Source: Mercurialis annua
Lineage: Eukaryota > Streptophyta > Magnoliopsida > Malpighiales > Euphorbiaceae
Assembly: GCF_937616625.2 (NCBI RefSeq)
Contig: NC_065575.1
Location: 23,918,001 to 23,982,000, forward strand
Direction: 5' to 3'
DNA: 64,000 nt
Shown in pieces: positions 1-13,900 of this stretch. Made by a program: the position numbers and the translations under genes. The notes under the pieces are model-generated. The model was not told where the DNA came from. It ran no database searches and saw only the letters and a program-made list of their open reading frames with translations. Position 1 is the first letter of the stretch, and each line of letters begins with the position of its first letter.

Positions 1-1640
1 AACCAAGCGTTTCACCTTTTTAGCAACTTAAGCCAAACATTTACAAACATTATGAAACAAAATCCAAACGTTTCGCCTTTTTAGCAATTTAAGCCAAACG
101 TTTACAAACGTAACGAAACAAATCCAAGCGTTTCACCTTTTTAACAATTTATGCCAAACGTTTACAAACGTTTCGAAACAAATCCAAACGTTTCACCTTT
201 TTAGCGATTTAAGCCAAATGTTTACAAATGCTACGAAACAAATCCAAACGTTTCACCTTTTTAGAAATTTAAGCCAAACGTTTAAAAACGTTACGAAACA
301 AATCCAAACGTTTCACCTTTTTAGCGATTCAAGCCAAACGTTTACAAACATTACGAAACAAATCCAAATGTTTCCCCTTTTTAGCGATTTGAGCCAAATG
401 TTTACAAATGTTAAGAAACAAATCCAAACGTTACGAAACAAAACCAAAGGTTTAGAAACGTTATGAAACAAATCAAAGCGTTTCACCTTTTTAGCTATTT
501 AAGCCAAACGTTTACAGACGTTACGAAACAAATCCAAGCGTTTCACCTTTTTAGCAATTTAAGCCAAACTTTTACAAACGTTACAAAACAAATCCAAACG
601 TTTCACCTTTTTAGCGATTTAAGCCAAAAGTTTACAAACGTTACGAAACAAGACCAAATGTTTCACCTTTTTAGCGATTTAAGCCAAACGTTTACAAACG
701 TTACGAAATAAATCAAAACATTTCCCCATTTTAGCGATTTTAGCCAAACGTTTAAAACATTACGAAACAAATCCAAACGTTTCACCTTTTTAGCGATTTA
801 AACTAAACGTTTACAAACGTTATTAAACAAATCCAAACGTTTAATATTTTTAGCAATTTAAGCCAAAAGTTTACAAACGTTACGAAAAAAATCCAAACGT
901 TTCATATTTTTAGCAATATAAGCCAAACGTTTACAAATGTTATGAAACAAACCCAAGCGTTTCACCTGTTTAGCGATTTAAGCCACACTTTTACAAACGT
1001 TACGAAACAAATCCAAACGTTTCCCCTTTTTAGTGATTTAAGCCAAACGTTTATAAACGTTACGAAACAAATCCAAACGTATCACCTATTTAGCGATTTA
1101 AGCCAAACATTTACAACGAAACAATACCAAACGTTTCACCTTTTTTGTGTTTTAAGTCAAACGTTTACAAACATTAAGACACAAATCCAAGCGTTTCACC
1201 TTTTTAGAAATTTAAGTTAAACATTTACAAACGTAGGGAACAAAACAAAATGTTTCCCATTTTTAGAAATTTAAGCCAAACGTTAACAAACACTACGAAA
1301 CAAATCCAAAGGTTTCACCTTTTTAGCGATTTAAGACAAACATTTACAAACATTACGAAACAAATCCAAACGTTTCACCTTATTAGCGATTTAAGCTAAA
1401 CGTTTACAAACGTTATGAAACAAATCCAAATGTTTAATATTTTTAGCAATTTAAGCCAAAAGTTTACAAACGTTACGAAATAAATCCAAACGTTTCATAT
1501 TTTTAGCAATTTAAGCCAAATGTTTACAAACGTTACGAAACGAATCCGAACGTTTAACCTTTTTAGTTATTTAAGCCAAACGTTTACAAATATTACGAAC
1601 CAAATCCAAACGTTTCGCCTATTTAGCGATTTAAGCCAAA
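1..1640 (+). repeat. Higher-order block A, copy 1
   Basis: This block recurs at 4428 onward with an offset of 4427 bp, nearly base for base. A 6-bp deletion near 1117 (ACAACGAAAC instead of ACAAACGTTACGAAAC) shifts the later offset to 4433. Similarity falls back to ordinary monomer level near 1640, where this copy has an AGCCAAACTGTTAC variant. The left limit is the window edge. Confidence 0.85.
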
Positions 1641-4427
1641 CTGTTACAAACGTTACGAAAGAAATCCAAACGTTTCACCTTTTTGGCGATTTAAGCCAAA
1701 TGTTTAAAAACATTAGAAAGAAATCCAAACGTTCAAAACGATACGAAACTCTTTTTAGCAATTTAAACCAAACGTTTACAAACGTTAAGAAACAAATCCA
1801 AACGTTTCACCTTTTAAGCGATTTAAGCCAAACGTTTACAAACATTACAAAACAAATCCAAACGTTTCACCTTTTTAGCGATATAAGCCAAACGTTTATA
1901 AACGTTAAGAAACAAAACCAAACGTTTCACCTTTTATAGCCATTTTAGCCAAACGTTTACAAAGGTTACGAAACAAATCCAAACGTTTCGCCTTTTTAGC
2001 AATTTAAGCCAAACATTTACAAACGTTAGAAAACAAATCCAAATGTTTCACCTTTTTAGCGATTTAAGCCAAACGTTTACAAGCGATACGAATTAAATCC
2101 AAGCGTTTCACCTTTTTAGCAGTTTAAGCCAAACGTTTCGCCTTTTTAGAGATTTAAGTCAAACGTTTACAAACTTTATGAAACAAATCCAAACGTTTCA
2201 TATTTTTAGCGATTTAAGCCAAACGTTTACAAACGTTACAAAACAAATCCAAATGTTTCACCTTTTTAGTGATTTAAGCCAAACGTTTACAAACGTTACG
2301 AAATAAATCCAAACGTTTCACCTTTTTAGCGATTTAAGCTAAACGTTTACAAACGTTAAGAAACAAATCCAAATGTTACGAAACAAAACCAAACATTTAC
2401 AAACGTTACGAAACAAATCCAAGCGTTTCACCTTTTAAGCAATTTAAGCCAAACTTTTATAAACGTTGCAAACAAATTCAAACGTTTCTCTTTTAAGCGA
2501 TATAAGCCAAACGTTTATAGACGTTACGAAATAAATCCAAACGTTTCACCTTTTTAGCGATATATGCCAAACGCTTACAAACGTTAAGAAACATAGCCAA
2601 ACGTTTCACCTTTTTAGGGATTTAAGCCAAACGTTTTAAAACTTTACGAAAAAATCCAAACATTTCACCTTTTTAGCGATTTAATCCAAACATTTACAAA
2701 CTTTATGAAACAAATCCAAATGTTTCACCTTTTTAGCGATTTAAGCCAAACGTTTACAAACGATACGAAATGAATCCAAGCGTATCACCTTTTTAGCAAT
2801 ATAAGCCAAACGTTTACAAACGTTATGAAACAAATCCAAACGTTTCACCTTTTTAGCGATTTAAGCCAAATGTTTACAAACTTTACGAAACAAATCCAAA
2901 CGTTTCATATTTTTAGCGATTTAAGCAAAACGTTTATAAACGTTATGAAACAAATCCAAACGGTGCACCTTTTTAGCGATTTAATCCAAACGTTTACAAA
3001 CGTTACGAAACAAATCCAAACATTTCACCTTTTTAGTGATTTAAGCCAAACGTTTACAAACGTTAAGAAACAAATCTAAACGTTACAAAACAAAAACAAA
3101 CGTTTAAAAACGTTACGAAATAAATCCAAGGGTTTCATCATTTTAGTTATTTAAGCGAAACGTTCACAAACGTTACGAAACAAATCCAAGCGTTTCACCT
3201 TTCTAGCAATTTAAGCCAAACGTTTACAAATGTTACGAAACAAATCCAGACGTTTCATATTTTAAGCGATTTAAGCCAAACGTTTACAAACGTTACGAAA
3301 CAAATCCAAGCGTTTCCCCTTTTTAGTGATTTAAGCCAAACATTTACAAACGTTACGAAACAAATCCAAACGTTTCAGCTTGTTAGCGATTTAAGCTAAC
3401 CGTTTACAAACGTTAAGAAACAAATCCAAATGTTACGAAACAAATCCAAGCGTTTCACCTTTCTAGCAATTTAAGCCAAACTTTTACAAGTATCACCTTT
3501 TTATCGATTTAAGCCGAACGTTTACAAACGTTAAGAAACAAGACCAAATGTTTCATCTTTTTATCGATTTAAGCCAAACGTTTACAAACGTTACAAAATA
3601 AATCCAAACGTTTCCCCGTTTTAGCGATTTAAGCCAAACGTTTAAAACGTTACGAAACAAATCCAAACTTTTCACCTTTTTAGCGATTTAAGCCAAACGT
3701 TTAAAAACGTTATGAAACAAATCCAAACGTTTAAATTTTTTAGCAATTTAGGCCAAACGGTTACAAACGTTACGAAACAAATCCAAACGTTATATATTAT
3801 TAGCAATTTATGCCAAACATTTACAAACGTTACGAAATAAATCCAAACGTTTCACCTTTTTAGTGATTTAAGCCAAATGTTTACGAACGTTACAAAACAA
3901 ATCCAAACATTACGAAACAAAACCAAATGATTACAAACGTTACGAAACAAATCCAAGCGTTTCATCTTTTTAGCAATTTAAGCAAAACGTTTACAAACGT
4001 TATGAAACAAATCCAAACGTTTCACCTGTATAGCAATTTAAGCCAAACTTTTACAAACGTTACGAAACAAATCCAAACGTTTCACCTTTCTAGTGATTTG
4101 TGCCGAACGTTTACAAACGTTACGAAACAAAACCAAACTTTTCACCTTTTTAGCGACTTAAACGAAACGTTTACAAAAATTACAGAAAAAATCCAAATGT
4201 TTACCCATTTTAGCGATTTAAGCCAAACGTTTAAAACGTTACGAAACAAATCCAAATGTTTCCCCTTTTTAGTATTTTAAGCCAAATGTTTACGAACGTT
4301 ACGAAACAATTCCAAACGTTTCCCCTTTTAGCGATTGAAGCTAAACATATACAAACGTTCGAAACAAATCCAAATGTTTCACATTTTTAGCGATTTAAGC
4401 CAAACGTTTACAAACGTTACTAAACAA

Positions 4428-6073
4428 AACCAAGCGTTTCACCTTTTTAGCAACTTAAGCCAAACATTTACAAACATTATGAAACAAAATTCAAACGTTT
4501 CGCCTTTTTAGCAATTTAAGCCAAACGTTTACAAACGTAACGAAACAAATCCAAGCGTTTCACCTTTTTAACAATTTATGCCAAACGTTTACAAACGTTT
4601 CGAAACAAATCCAAACGTTTCACCTTTTTAGCGATTTAAGCCAAATGTTTACAAATGCTACGAAACAAATCCAAACGTTTCACCTTTTTAGAAATTTAAG
4701 CCAAACGTTTAAAAACGTTACGAAACAAATCTAAACGTTTCACCTTTTTAGCGATTCAAGCCAAACGTTTACAAACATTACGAAACAAATCCAAATGTTT
4801 CCCCTTTTTAGCGATTTGAGCCAAATGTTTACAAATGTTAAGAAACAAATCCAAACGTTACGAAACAAAACCAAAGGTTTAGAAACGTTATGAAACAAAT
4901 CAAAGCGTTTCACCTTTTTATCTATTTAAGCCAAACGTTTACAGACGTTACGAAACAAATCCAAGCGTTTCACCTTTTTAGCAATTTCAGCCAAACTTTT
5001 ACAAACGTTACAAAACAAATCCAAACGTTTCACCTTTTTAGCGATTTAAGCCAAAAGTTTACAAACGTTACGAAACAAGACCAAATGTTTCACCTTTTTA
5101 GCGATTTAAGCCAAACGTTTACAAACGTTACGAAATAAATCAAAACATTTCCCCATTTTAGCGATTTAAGCCAAACGTTTAAAACATTACGAAACAAATC
5201 CAAACGTTTCACCTTTTTAGCGATTTAAACTAAACGTTTACAAACGTTATTAAACAAATCCAAACGTTTAATATTTTTAGCAATTTAAGCCAAAAGTTTA
5301 CAAACGTTACGAAACAAATCCAAACGTTTCATATTTTTAGCAATATAAGCCAAACGTTTACAAACGTTATGAAACAAACCCAAGCGTTTCACCTGTTTAG
5401 CGATTTAAGCCACACTTTTACAAACGTTACGAAACAAATCCAAACGTTTCCCCTTTTTAGTGATTTAAGCCAAACGTTTATAAACGTTACGAAACAAATC
5501 CAAACGTATCACCTATTTAGCGATTTAAGCCAAACATTTACAAACGTTACGAAACAATACCAAACGTTTCACCTTTTTTGTGTTTTAAGTCAAACGTTTA
5601 CAAACATTAAGACACAAATCCAAGCGTTTCACCTTTTTAGAAATTTAAGTTAAACATTTACAAACGTAGGGAACAAAACAAAATGTTTCCCATTTTTAGA
5701 AATTTAAGCCAAACGTTAACAAACACTACGAAACAAATCCAAAGGTTTCACCTTTTTAGCGATTTAAGACAAACATTTACAAACATTACGAAACAAATCC
5801 AAACGTTTCACCTTATTAGCGATTTAAGCTAAACGTTTACAAACGTTATGAAACAAATCCAAATGTTTAATATTTTTAGCAATTTAAGCCAAAAGTTTAC
5901 AAACGTTACGAAATAAATCCAAACGTTTCATATTTTTAGCAATTTAAGCCAAATGTTTACAAACGTTACGAAACGAATCCGAACGTTTAACCTTTTTAGT
6001 TATTTAAGCCAAACGTTTACAAATATTACGAACCAAATCCAAACGTTTTGCCTATTTAGCGATTTAAGCCAAA
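4428..6073 (+). repeat. Higher-order block A, copy 2
   Basis: Second copy of the block at 1-1640. It shares rare variants such as AAACCAAAGGTTTAGAAACG and the CAGACGTTACG monomer. It keeps the 6 bp lost from copy 1 and diverges from it near 6073. Confidence 0.85.
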
Positions 6074-7179
6074 CGTTTACAAACGTTACGAAACATAACC
6101 AAATGTTTCACATTTTTAGCAATTTAAGCCAAACGTTAACAAAGGCTACGAAACAAATCCAAACGTTTCACCTCTTTAGCGATTTAAGCCAAACGTTTAC
6201 AAACGTTACGAAACAAAACCAAACGTTTCACCTTTTTAGCTATTTAAGCCAAACGTTTACAAACATTACGAAACAAAACCAAATGATTCACCTTTTTAAC
6301 GATTTAAGCCAAAACTTTTACAAACATTACGAAACAAATCCAAGCGTTTCACTTTTTTAACAATTTTACGCCAAACATTTACAAATGTTACGAAACAAAT
6401 CAAAGTGTTTCACCTTTTTAGCATTTTAAGCCAAACGTTTACAAACGTTACGAAACAAATCCAAATGTTTCAACTTTTCAGTGATTTAAGCCAAACCTTT
6501 AAAAACGTTACGAAAGAAATCCAAACGTTTAAAACGCTACGAAACCCTTTTTAGCAATTTAAGCTAAACGTTTACAAACGTTACAAAACAAATCCAAACG
6601 TTTCATCTTTTTAGTGATTTAAGCCAAACGTTTACCCTTTTTAGCGATTTAAGCCAAATGTTTACAAACGATAAGAAACAAATCCAAACGTTTCTCCTTT
6701 TTTGCGATTTAAGCCAAATGTTTACAAACTCTACGAAACAAATCCAATTATTTCACCTTTTTAGTAATTTAAGCAAAACATTTGCAAATATTACGAAACA
6801 AATCCAAGCGTTTCACCTTTTTAGAAATTTAAGCCAAATGTTTACAAACATTATGAAACAAATCCAAGCGTTTCACCTTTTTAGCAATTTAAGCCAAACG
6901 TTTACAAACGGTACGAAACAAAACCGAACGTTGAAAACGTTACGAAACAAAACCGAACATTTAAAACCTTATGAATCAAATCCAAACGTTATTTAAGCCA
7001 AACGTTTACAAACGTTACGAAACAAAACTAAGCGTTTCACCTTTTTAGCAATTTAAGCCAAAAGTTTAGGAACGTATCGAAACAAATCCAAGCGTATCAC
7101 CTTTTTAGCAATATAAGCCAAACGTTTACAGACGTTACGAAACAAAACCAATCGTTTCACCTTTTCGATTTAAGCCAAA

Positions 7180-7810
7180 CGTTTATAAACGTTACAAAAC
7201 AAATCCAAACGTTTCACCTTTTTAGCGATTTAAGCCAAACGATTATAAATGTTACGAAACAAATCCGAACGTTTCCCCATATTAGCGATGTAAGTCAAAC
7301 GTTTACAAACACTACGAAACAAATCCAAGCGTTTCACGTTTTTAGCAATTTAAGCCAAATGTTTACAAACATTACGAAACAAATCCAAACATTTCACCTT
7401 TTTAGTAATTTAAATCCAAACGTTTCACCTTTTAAGTGATTCAATCCAAACATTTAGAAACGTCACGGAACCCTTTTTAGAAATTTAAACCAAACGTTAC
7501 AAAACAAATCCAAACGTTTCACCGTTTTAGCGATTTAAGCCAAACGATTATAAACGTTACGAAACAAATCCGAACGTTTCCCCCTATTAGCGATGTAAGC
7601 CAAACGTTTACAAACACTACGAAACAAATCCAAGCGTTTCACCTTTTTAGCAATTTAAGCCAACCGTTTACAAACGTTACGAAACAAATCCAAACATTTC
7701 ACCTTTTTAGTAATTTAAATCCAAACGTTTCACCTTTTAAGCGATTCAAGGCAAACATTTAGAAACGTCACGGAACCCTTTTTAGAAATTTAAACCAAAC
7801 ATTTACAAAC
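7180..7810 (+). repeat. 305-bp local tandem duplication, site 1
   Basis: The distinctive AAACGATTATAAA monomer and its neighbours occur at 7241 and again at 7546, 305 bp apart. The period is not a multiple of 60 because the segment contains shortened monomers around GTCACGGAACCC. Confidence 0.8.
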
Positions 7811-9584
7811 GTTATGAAACAAAACAAAACGTTTCACCTTTTTAGCTATTTAAGCCAAACGTTTACAAACATTACGAAACAAAACCAAATGATTCACCTT
7901 TTTAACGATTTAAGCCAAAACTTTTACAAACATTACGAAACAAATCCAAGCGTTTCACTTTTTTTAACAATTTTACGCCAAGCATTTACAACTGTTACGA
8001 AACAAATCCAAGCGTTTCACCTTTTTAGCAATTTAAGCAAAACGTTTACAAACGATATGAAACAAATCCAAGCGTTTCACCTGTTTAGAAATTTAAGCCA
8101 AACTTTTACAAACGTTACGAAACAAATCCAAACGTTTCACCTTTCTAGTGATTTATGCCGAACGTTTACAAACGTTACGAAACAAAACTAAACTTTTCAC
8201 CTTTTTAGCGATGTAAACAAAACGTTTACAAAAATAACAGAAAAAATCCAAATGTTTCCCCATTTTAGCGATTTAAGCCAAACGTTTAAAACGTTACGAA
8301 ACAAATCCAAATGTTTCCCCTTTTTAGTTATTTAAGCCAAATGTTTACGAACGTTACGAAACAAATCCAAACGTTTCCCCTTTTAGCGATTGAAGCTAAA
8401 CGTTTACAAACGTTCGAAACAAATCCAAATGTTTATCATTTTTAGCGATTTAAGCCAAACGTTTACGAACGTTACTAAACAAAACCAAGCGTTTCACCTT
8501 TTTAGCAACTTAAGCCAAACATTTACAAACATTATGAAACCAATCCAAACGTTTCGCCTTTTTAGCAATTTAAGCCAAACGTTTACAAACTTAACGAAAC
8601 AAATCCAAGCGTTTCCCCTTTTTAGCAATTTATGCCAAACGTTTACAAACGTTTCGAAACAAATCCAAACATTTCACCTTTTTAGCGATTTAAGCCAAAT
8701 GTTTACAAACGCTACGAAACAAATCCAAACGTTTCACCTTTTTAGAAATTTAAGCCAAATGTTTAAAAACGTTACGAAACAAATCCAAACGTTTCACCTT
8801 TTTAACGATTCAAGCCAAACGTTTACAAACGTTACGAAACAAATCCAAATTTTCCCCTTTTTAGCGATTTTAGCCAAATGTTTACAAATGTTAAGAAACA
8901 AATCCAAACGTTGCGAAACAAAACCAAAGGTTTACAAACGTTATGAAACAAATCCAAGCGTTTCACCTTTTTAGCAATTTAAGCCAAACGTTTACAAACG
9001 TTACGAAACAAATCCAAGTGTTTCACCTTTTTAGCAATTTAAGCCAAACTTTTACAAACGTTGCAAAACAAATCCAAAAGTTTCACCTTTTTAGCGATTT
9101 AAGCCAAACGTTTACAAACGTTACGAAACAAATCCAAACGTTTTACCCTATTAGCGATTTAAGCGAAACGTTTACAAACGTTATGAAACAAATTTAAACG
9201 TTTTACCCTATTAGCGATTTAAGCCAAATGTTTACAAACGTTACGAAACAAAACCAAACATTTCACCTTTTTAGCGATTTAAGCCAAACATTTACAAATC
9301 TTATAAAACAAATCCAAACGTTTCACATTTTTAGCGATTTAAGCCAATCGTTTACAAACTTTACGAAACAAAATCCAAACGTTTCGCCTTTTTAGCCATT
9401 TAAATCAAAACGTTTCTCCTTTTTAGCAATGCAAGCCAAACGTTTACAAATGTTACGAAACAAATCCAAACGTTTCACCTTTTTAGTTATTTAAGCCAAA
9501 CATTTAACCTTTTTAGCGATTTAAGCCAAACGTTTACAAACGTTACGAAACAAATCCAAACGTTTCACCTTTTTGGCGATTTAA

Positions 9585-9665
9585 GCCAAATGTTTATAAA
9601 TGTTAGAAAGAAATCCAAACTTTCAAAACGTTACGAAACCCTTTTTAGCAATTTAAACCAAACGT
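9585..9665 (+). repeat. Compressed composite monomer marker
   Basis: A shortened, scrambled monomer pair reading GTTAGAAAGAAATCCAAAC, then TTTCAAAACGTTACGAAACC, then CTTTTTAGCAATTTAAACC. It lacks the usual TTTCACC segment. Related copies lie near 1710, 6500, 13442, 17751, 23193, 32580, 34172, 36881, 38205, 40008, 40442, 41765, 43568, 44002 and 45742. This makes it a useful landmark for the higher-order units. Confidence 0.8.
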
Positions 9666-10981
9666 TTACAAACGTTAAGAAACAAATCCAAACGTTTCAC
9701 CTTTTAAGCGATTTAAGCCAAACGTTTACAAACGTTACGAAACAAATTCAAACGTTTCACCTTTTTAGCGATATAAGTTAAACATTTACAAACGTTAAGA
9801 AACAAAACCAAACGTTTCACCTTTTTAGCGATTTAAGCCAAACGTTTACAAAGGTTAAGAATCAAATCTAAACGTTTCACCTTTTTAGCGATTTAAGCCA
9901 AACATTTACAAACGTTACGAAACAAATCCAAACGTTTCCCCTTTTTAGCGATTTAAGCCAAACGTTTACAAGCGATAAAAAATAAATCCAAGCGTTTCAC
10001 CTTTTTAACAATTTAAGCCAAACGTTTACAAACGTTACGAAACAAATCCAAATGTTTTACCTTTTTAGCGATTTAAGCCAAACGTTTACAAATGTTACGA
10101 AACAAATCCAAACGTTTCATATTTTAAGCGATTTAAGCCAAACGTTTACAAATGTTACGAAACAAATCCAAACGTTTCCCCTTTTTAGTGATTTAAGCCA
10201 TACATTTACAAACGTTACGAAACAAATCCAAACGTTTCAGCTTCTTAGCGATTTAAGCTAAACGTTTACAAACGTTAAGAAACAAATCCAAATGTTACGA
10301 AACAAAACCAAACGTTTACAAACGTTACGAAACAAATCCAAGCGTTTCACATTTTTAGCAATATAAGCCAAACTTTTACAAACGTTGTGAAACAAATTCA
10401 AACGTTTCACCTTTTAAGCGATTTAAGCCAATCGTTTACAGACGTTACTAAACAAATACAAACGTTTCACCTCTTTAGCGATATAAGCTAAACGTTTACA
10501 AACATTAAAAAACATAGCCAAACGTTTCCCCTTTTTAGCGATTTAAGCCAAACGTTTTAAAACGTTACGAAACAAATCCAAATGTTTCATATTTTTAGCG
10601 ATTTAAGCCAAACGTTTACAAACGTTACGAAACAAATCCAAACGTTTCTCCTTTTTAGCGATTTAAGCCAAACGTTTACAAACACTACGAAACAAATCCA
10701 AACGTTTAGCCTTTTTAGCAATTTAAGCCAAACATTTACAAACGTTACGAAACAAATCCAAACGTTTCACCTTTTTAGCGATTTAAGCAAAACATTTACA
10801 AACGTTATGAAACAAAACAAAACGTTTCACCTTTTTAGCTATTTAAGCCAAACGTTTACAAACATTACGAAACAAATCCAAGCGTTTCACTTTTTTAACA
10901 ATTTTACGCCAAGCATTTACAAATGTTACGAAACAAATCCAAGCGTTTCACCTTTTTAGCAATTTAAGCAAAACGTTTACA

Positions 10982-13900
10982 GACGTTACGAAACAAAACC
11001 AATCGTTTCACCTTTTCGATTTAAGCCAAACGTTTATAAACGTTACAAAACAAATCCAAACGTTTCACCTTTTTAGCGATTTAAGCCAAACGATTATAAA
11101 CGTTACGAAACAAATCCGAACGTTTCCCCATATTAGCGATGTAAGTCAAACGTTTACAAACACTACGAAACAAATCCAAGCGTTTCACCTTTTTAGCAAT
11201 TTAAGCCAAACGTTTACAAACGTTACGAAACAAATCCAAACATTTCACCTTTTTAGTAATTTAAATCCAAACGTTTCACCTTTTAAGTGATTCAATCCAA
11301 ACATTTAGAAACGTCACGGAACCCTTTTTAGAAATTTAAACCAAACGTTACAAAACAAATCCAAACGTTTCACCGTTTTAGCGATTTAAGCCAAACGATT
11401 ATAAACGTTACGAAACAAATCCGAACGTTTCCCCCTAATAGCGATGTAAGCCAAACGTTTACAAACACTACGAAACAAATCCAAGCGTTTCACCTTTTTA
11501 GCAATTTAAGCCAAACGTTTACAAACGTTACGAAACAAATCCAAACATTTCACCTTTTAAGTAATTTAAATCCAAACGTTTCACCTTTTAAGCGATTCAA
11601 GCCAAACATTTAGAAACGTCACGGAACCCTTTTTAGAAATTTAAACCAAACATTTACAAACGTTATGAAACAAAACAAAACGTTTCACCTTTTTAGCTAT
11701 TTAAGCCAAACGTTTACAAACATTACGAAACAAAACCAAATGATTCACCTTTTTAACGATTTAAGCCAAAACTTTTACAAACATTACGAAACAAATCCAA
11801 GCGTTTCACTTTTTTTAACAATTTTACGCCAAGCATTTACAACTGTTACGAAACAAATCCAAGCGTCTCACCTTTTTAGCAATTTAAGCAAAACGTTTAC
11901 AAACGAAATGAAACAAATCCAAGCGTTTCACCTATTTAGCAATTTAAGCCAAACTTTTACAAACGTTACGAAACAAATCCAAACGTTTCACCTTTCTAGT
12001 GATTTATGCCGAACGTTTACAAACGTTACGAAACAAAACTAAACTTTTCACCTTTTTAGCGATGTAAACAACACGTTTAGAAAAATAACAGAAAAAATCC
12101 AAATGTTTCCCCATTTTAGCGATTTAAGCCAAACGTTTAAAACGTTACGAAAGAAATCCAGATGTTTCCCCTTTTTAGTTATTTAAGCCAAATGTTTACG
12201 AACGTTAAGAAACAAATCCAAACGTTTCCCCTTTTAGCGATTGAAGCTAAGCGTTTACAAACGTTCGAAACAAATCCAAATGTTTATCATTTTTAGCGAT
12301 TTAAGCCAAACGTTTACAAACGTTACTAAACAAAACCAAGCGTTTCACCTTTTTAGAAACATAAGCCAAACATTTACAAACATTATGAAACCAATCCAAA
12401 CGTTTCGCCGTTTTAGCAATTTAAGCCAAACGTTTACAAACGTAACGAAACAAATCCATGCGTTTCCCCTTTTTAGCAATTTATGCCAAACGTTTACAAA
12501 CGTTTCGAAACAAATCCAAACATTTCACCTTTTTAGCGATTTAAGCCAAATGTTTACAAACGCTACGAAACAAATCCAAACGTTTCACCTTTTTAGAAAT
12601 TTAAGCCAAATGTTTAAAAACGTTACGAAACAAATCCAAACGTTTCACCTTTTTAGCGATTCAAGCCAAACGTTTACAAACGTTACGAAACAAATCCAAA
12701 TGTTTCCCCTTTTTAGCGATTTGAGCCAAATGTTTACAAATGTTAAGAAACAAATCCAAACGTTACGAAACAAAACCAAAGGTTTACAAACGTTATGAAA
12801 CAAATCCAAGCGTTTCACCTTTTTAGCAATTTAAGCCAAACGTTTACAAACGTTACGAAACAAATCCAAGCGTTTCACCTTTTTAGCAATTTAAGCCAAT
12901 CGTTTACAAACGTTACAAAACAAATCCAAACGTTTCACCTTTTTAGTGATTTAAGCCAAACGTTTACAAACGTTACGAAACAAATCCAAACGTTTTACCC
13001 TATTAGCGATTTAAGCGAAACCTTTACAAACGTTATGAAACAAATTTAAACGTTTTACCCTATTAGCGATATAAGCCAAATGTTTACAAACGTTACGAAA
13101 CGAAACCAAACATTTCACCTTTTTAGCGATTTAAGCCAAACATTTACAAATCTTATAAAACAAATCCAAACGTTTCACCTTTTTAGCGATTTAAGCCAAT
13201 CGTTTACAAACGTTACGAAACAAAATCCAAACTTTTCGCCTTTTTAGCCATTTAAATCAAAACGTTTCTCCTTTTTAGCAATGCAAGCCAAACGTTTACA
13301 AATGTTGCGAAACAAATCCAAACGTTTCATCTTTTTAGTTATTTAAGCCAAACATTTAACCTTTTTAGCGATTTAAGCCAAACGTTTACAAACATTACGA
13401 AACAAATCCAAACGTTTCACTTTTTTGGCGATTTAAGCCAAATGTTTATAAATGTTAGAAAGAAATCCAAACTTTCAAAACGTTACGAAACCCTTTTTAG
13501 CAATTTAAACCAAACGTTTACAAACGTTAAGAAACAAATCCAAACGTTTCACCTTTTAAGCGATTTAAGCCAAATGTTTACAAATGTTACGAAACAAATT
13601 CAAACATTTCACCTTTTTAGCGATATAAGTTAAATATTTACAAACGTTAAGAAACAAAACCAAACGTTTCACCTTTTTAGCAATTTAAGCCAAACGTTTA
13701 CAAAGGTTAAGAATCAAATCTAAACGTTTCACCTTTTTAGCGATTTAAGCCAAACATTTACAAACGTTACGAAACAAATCCAAACGTTTCCCCTTTTTAG
13801 CGATTTAAGCCAAACGTTTACAACCGATAAAAAATAAATCCAAGCGTTTCACCTTTTTAACAATTTAAGCCAAACGTTTACAAACGTTACGAAACAAATC

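Larger units (their letters stand above)
7131..10981 (+). repeat. Higher-order block B, copy 1 (3,851 bp)
   Basis: Starts at GACGTTACGAAACAAAACC followed by an unusual monomer that has lost part of TTTTTAGCG (CCTTTTCGATTTAAG). The same order of variant monomers restarts at 10982, making a direct tandem duplication. Near 10870 this copy lacks one monomer present at the matching place in copy 2. Within the block, the monomer starting ATGAAACAAAACAAAACG at 7814 recurs near 10807, giving an inner period of about 2,993 bp. Confidence 0.85.
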
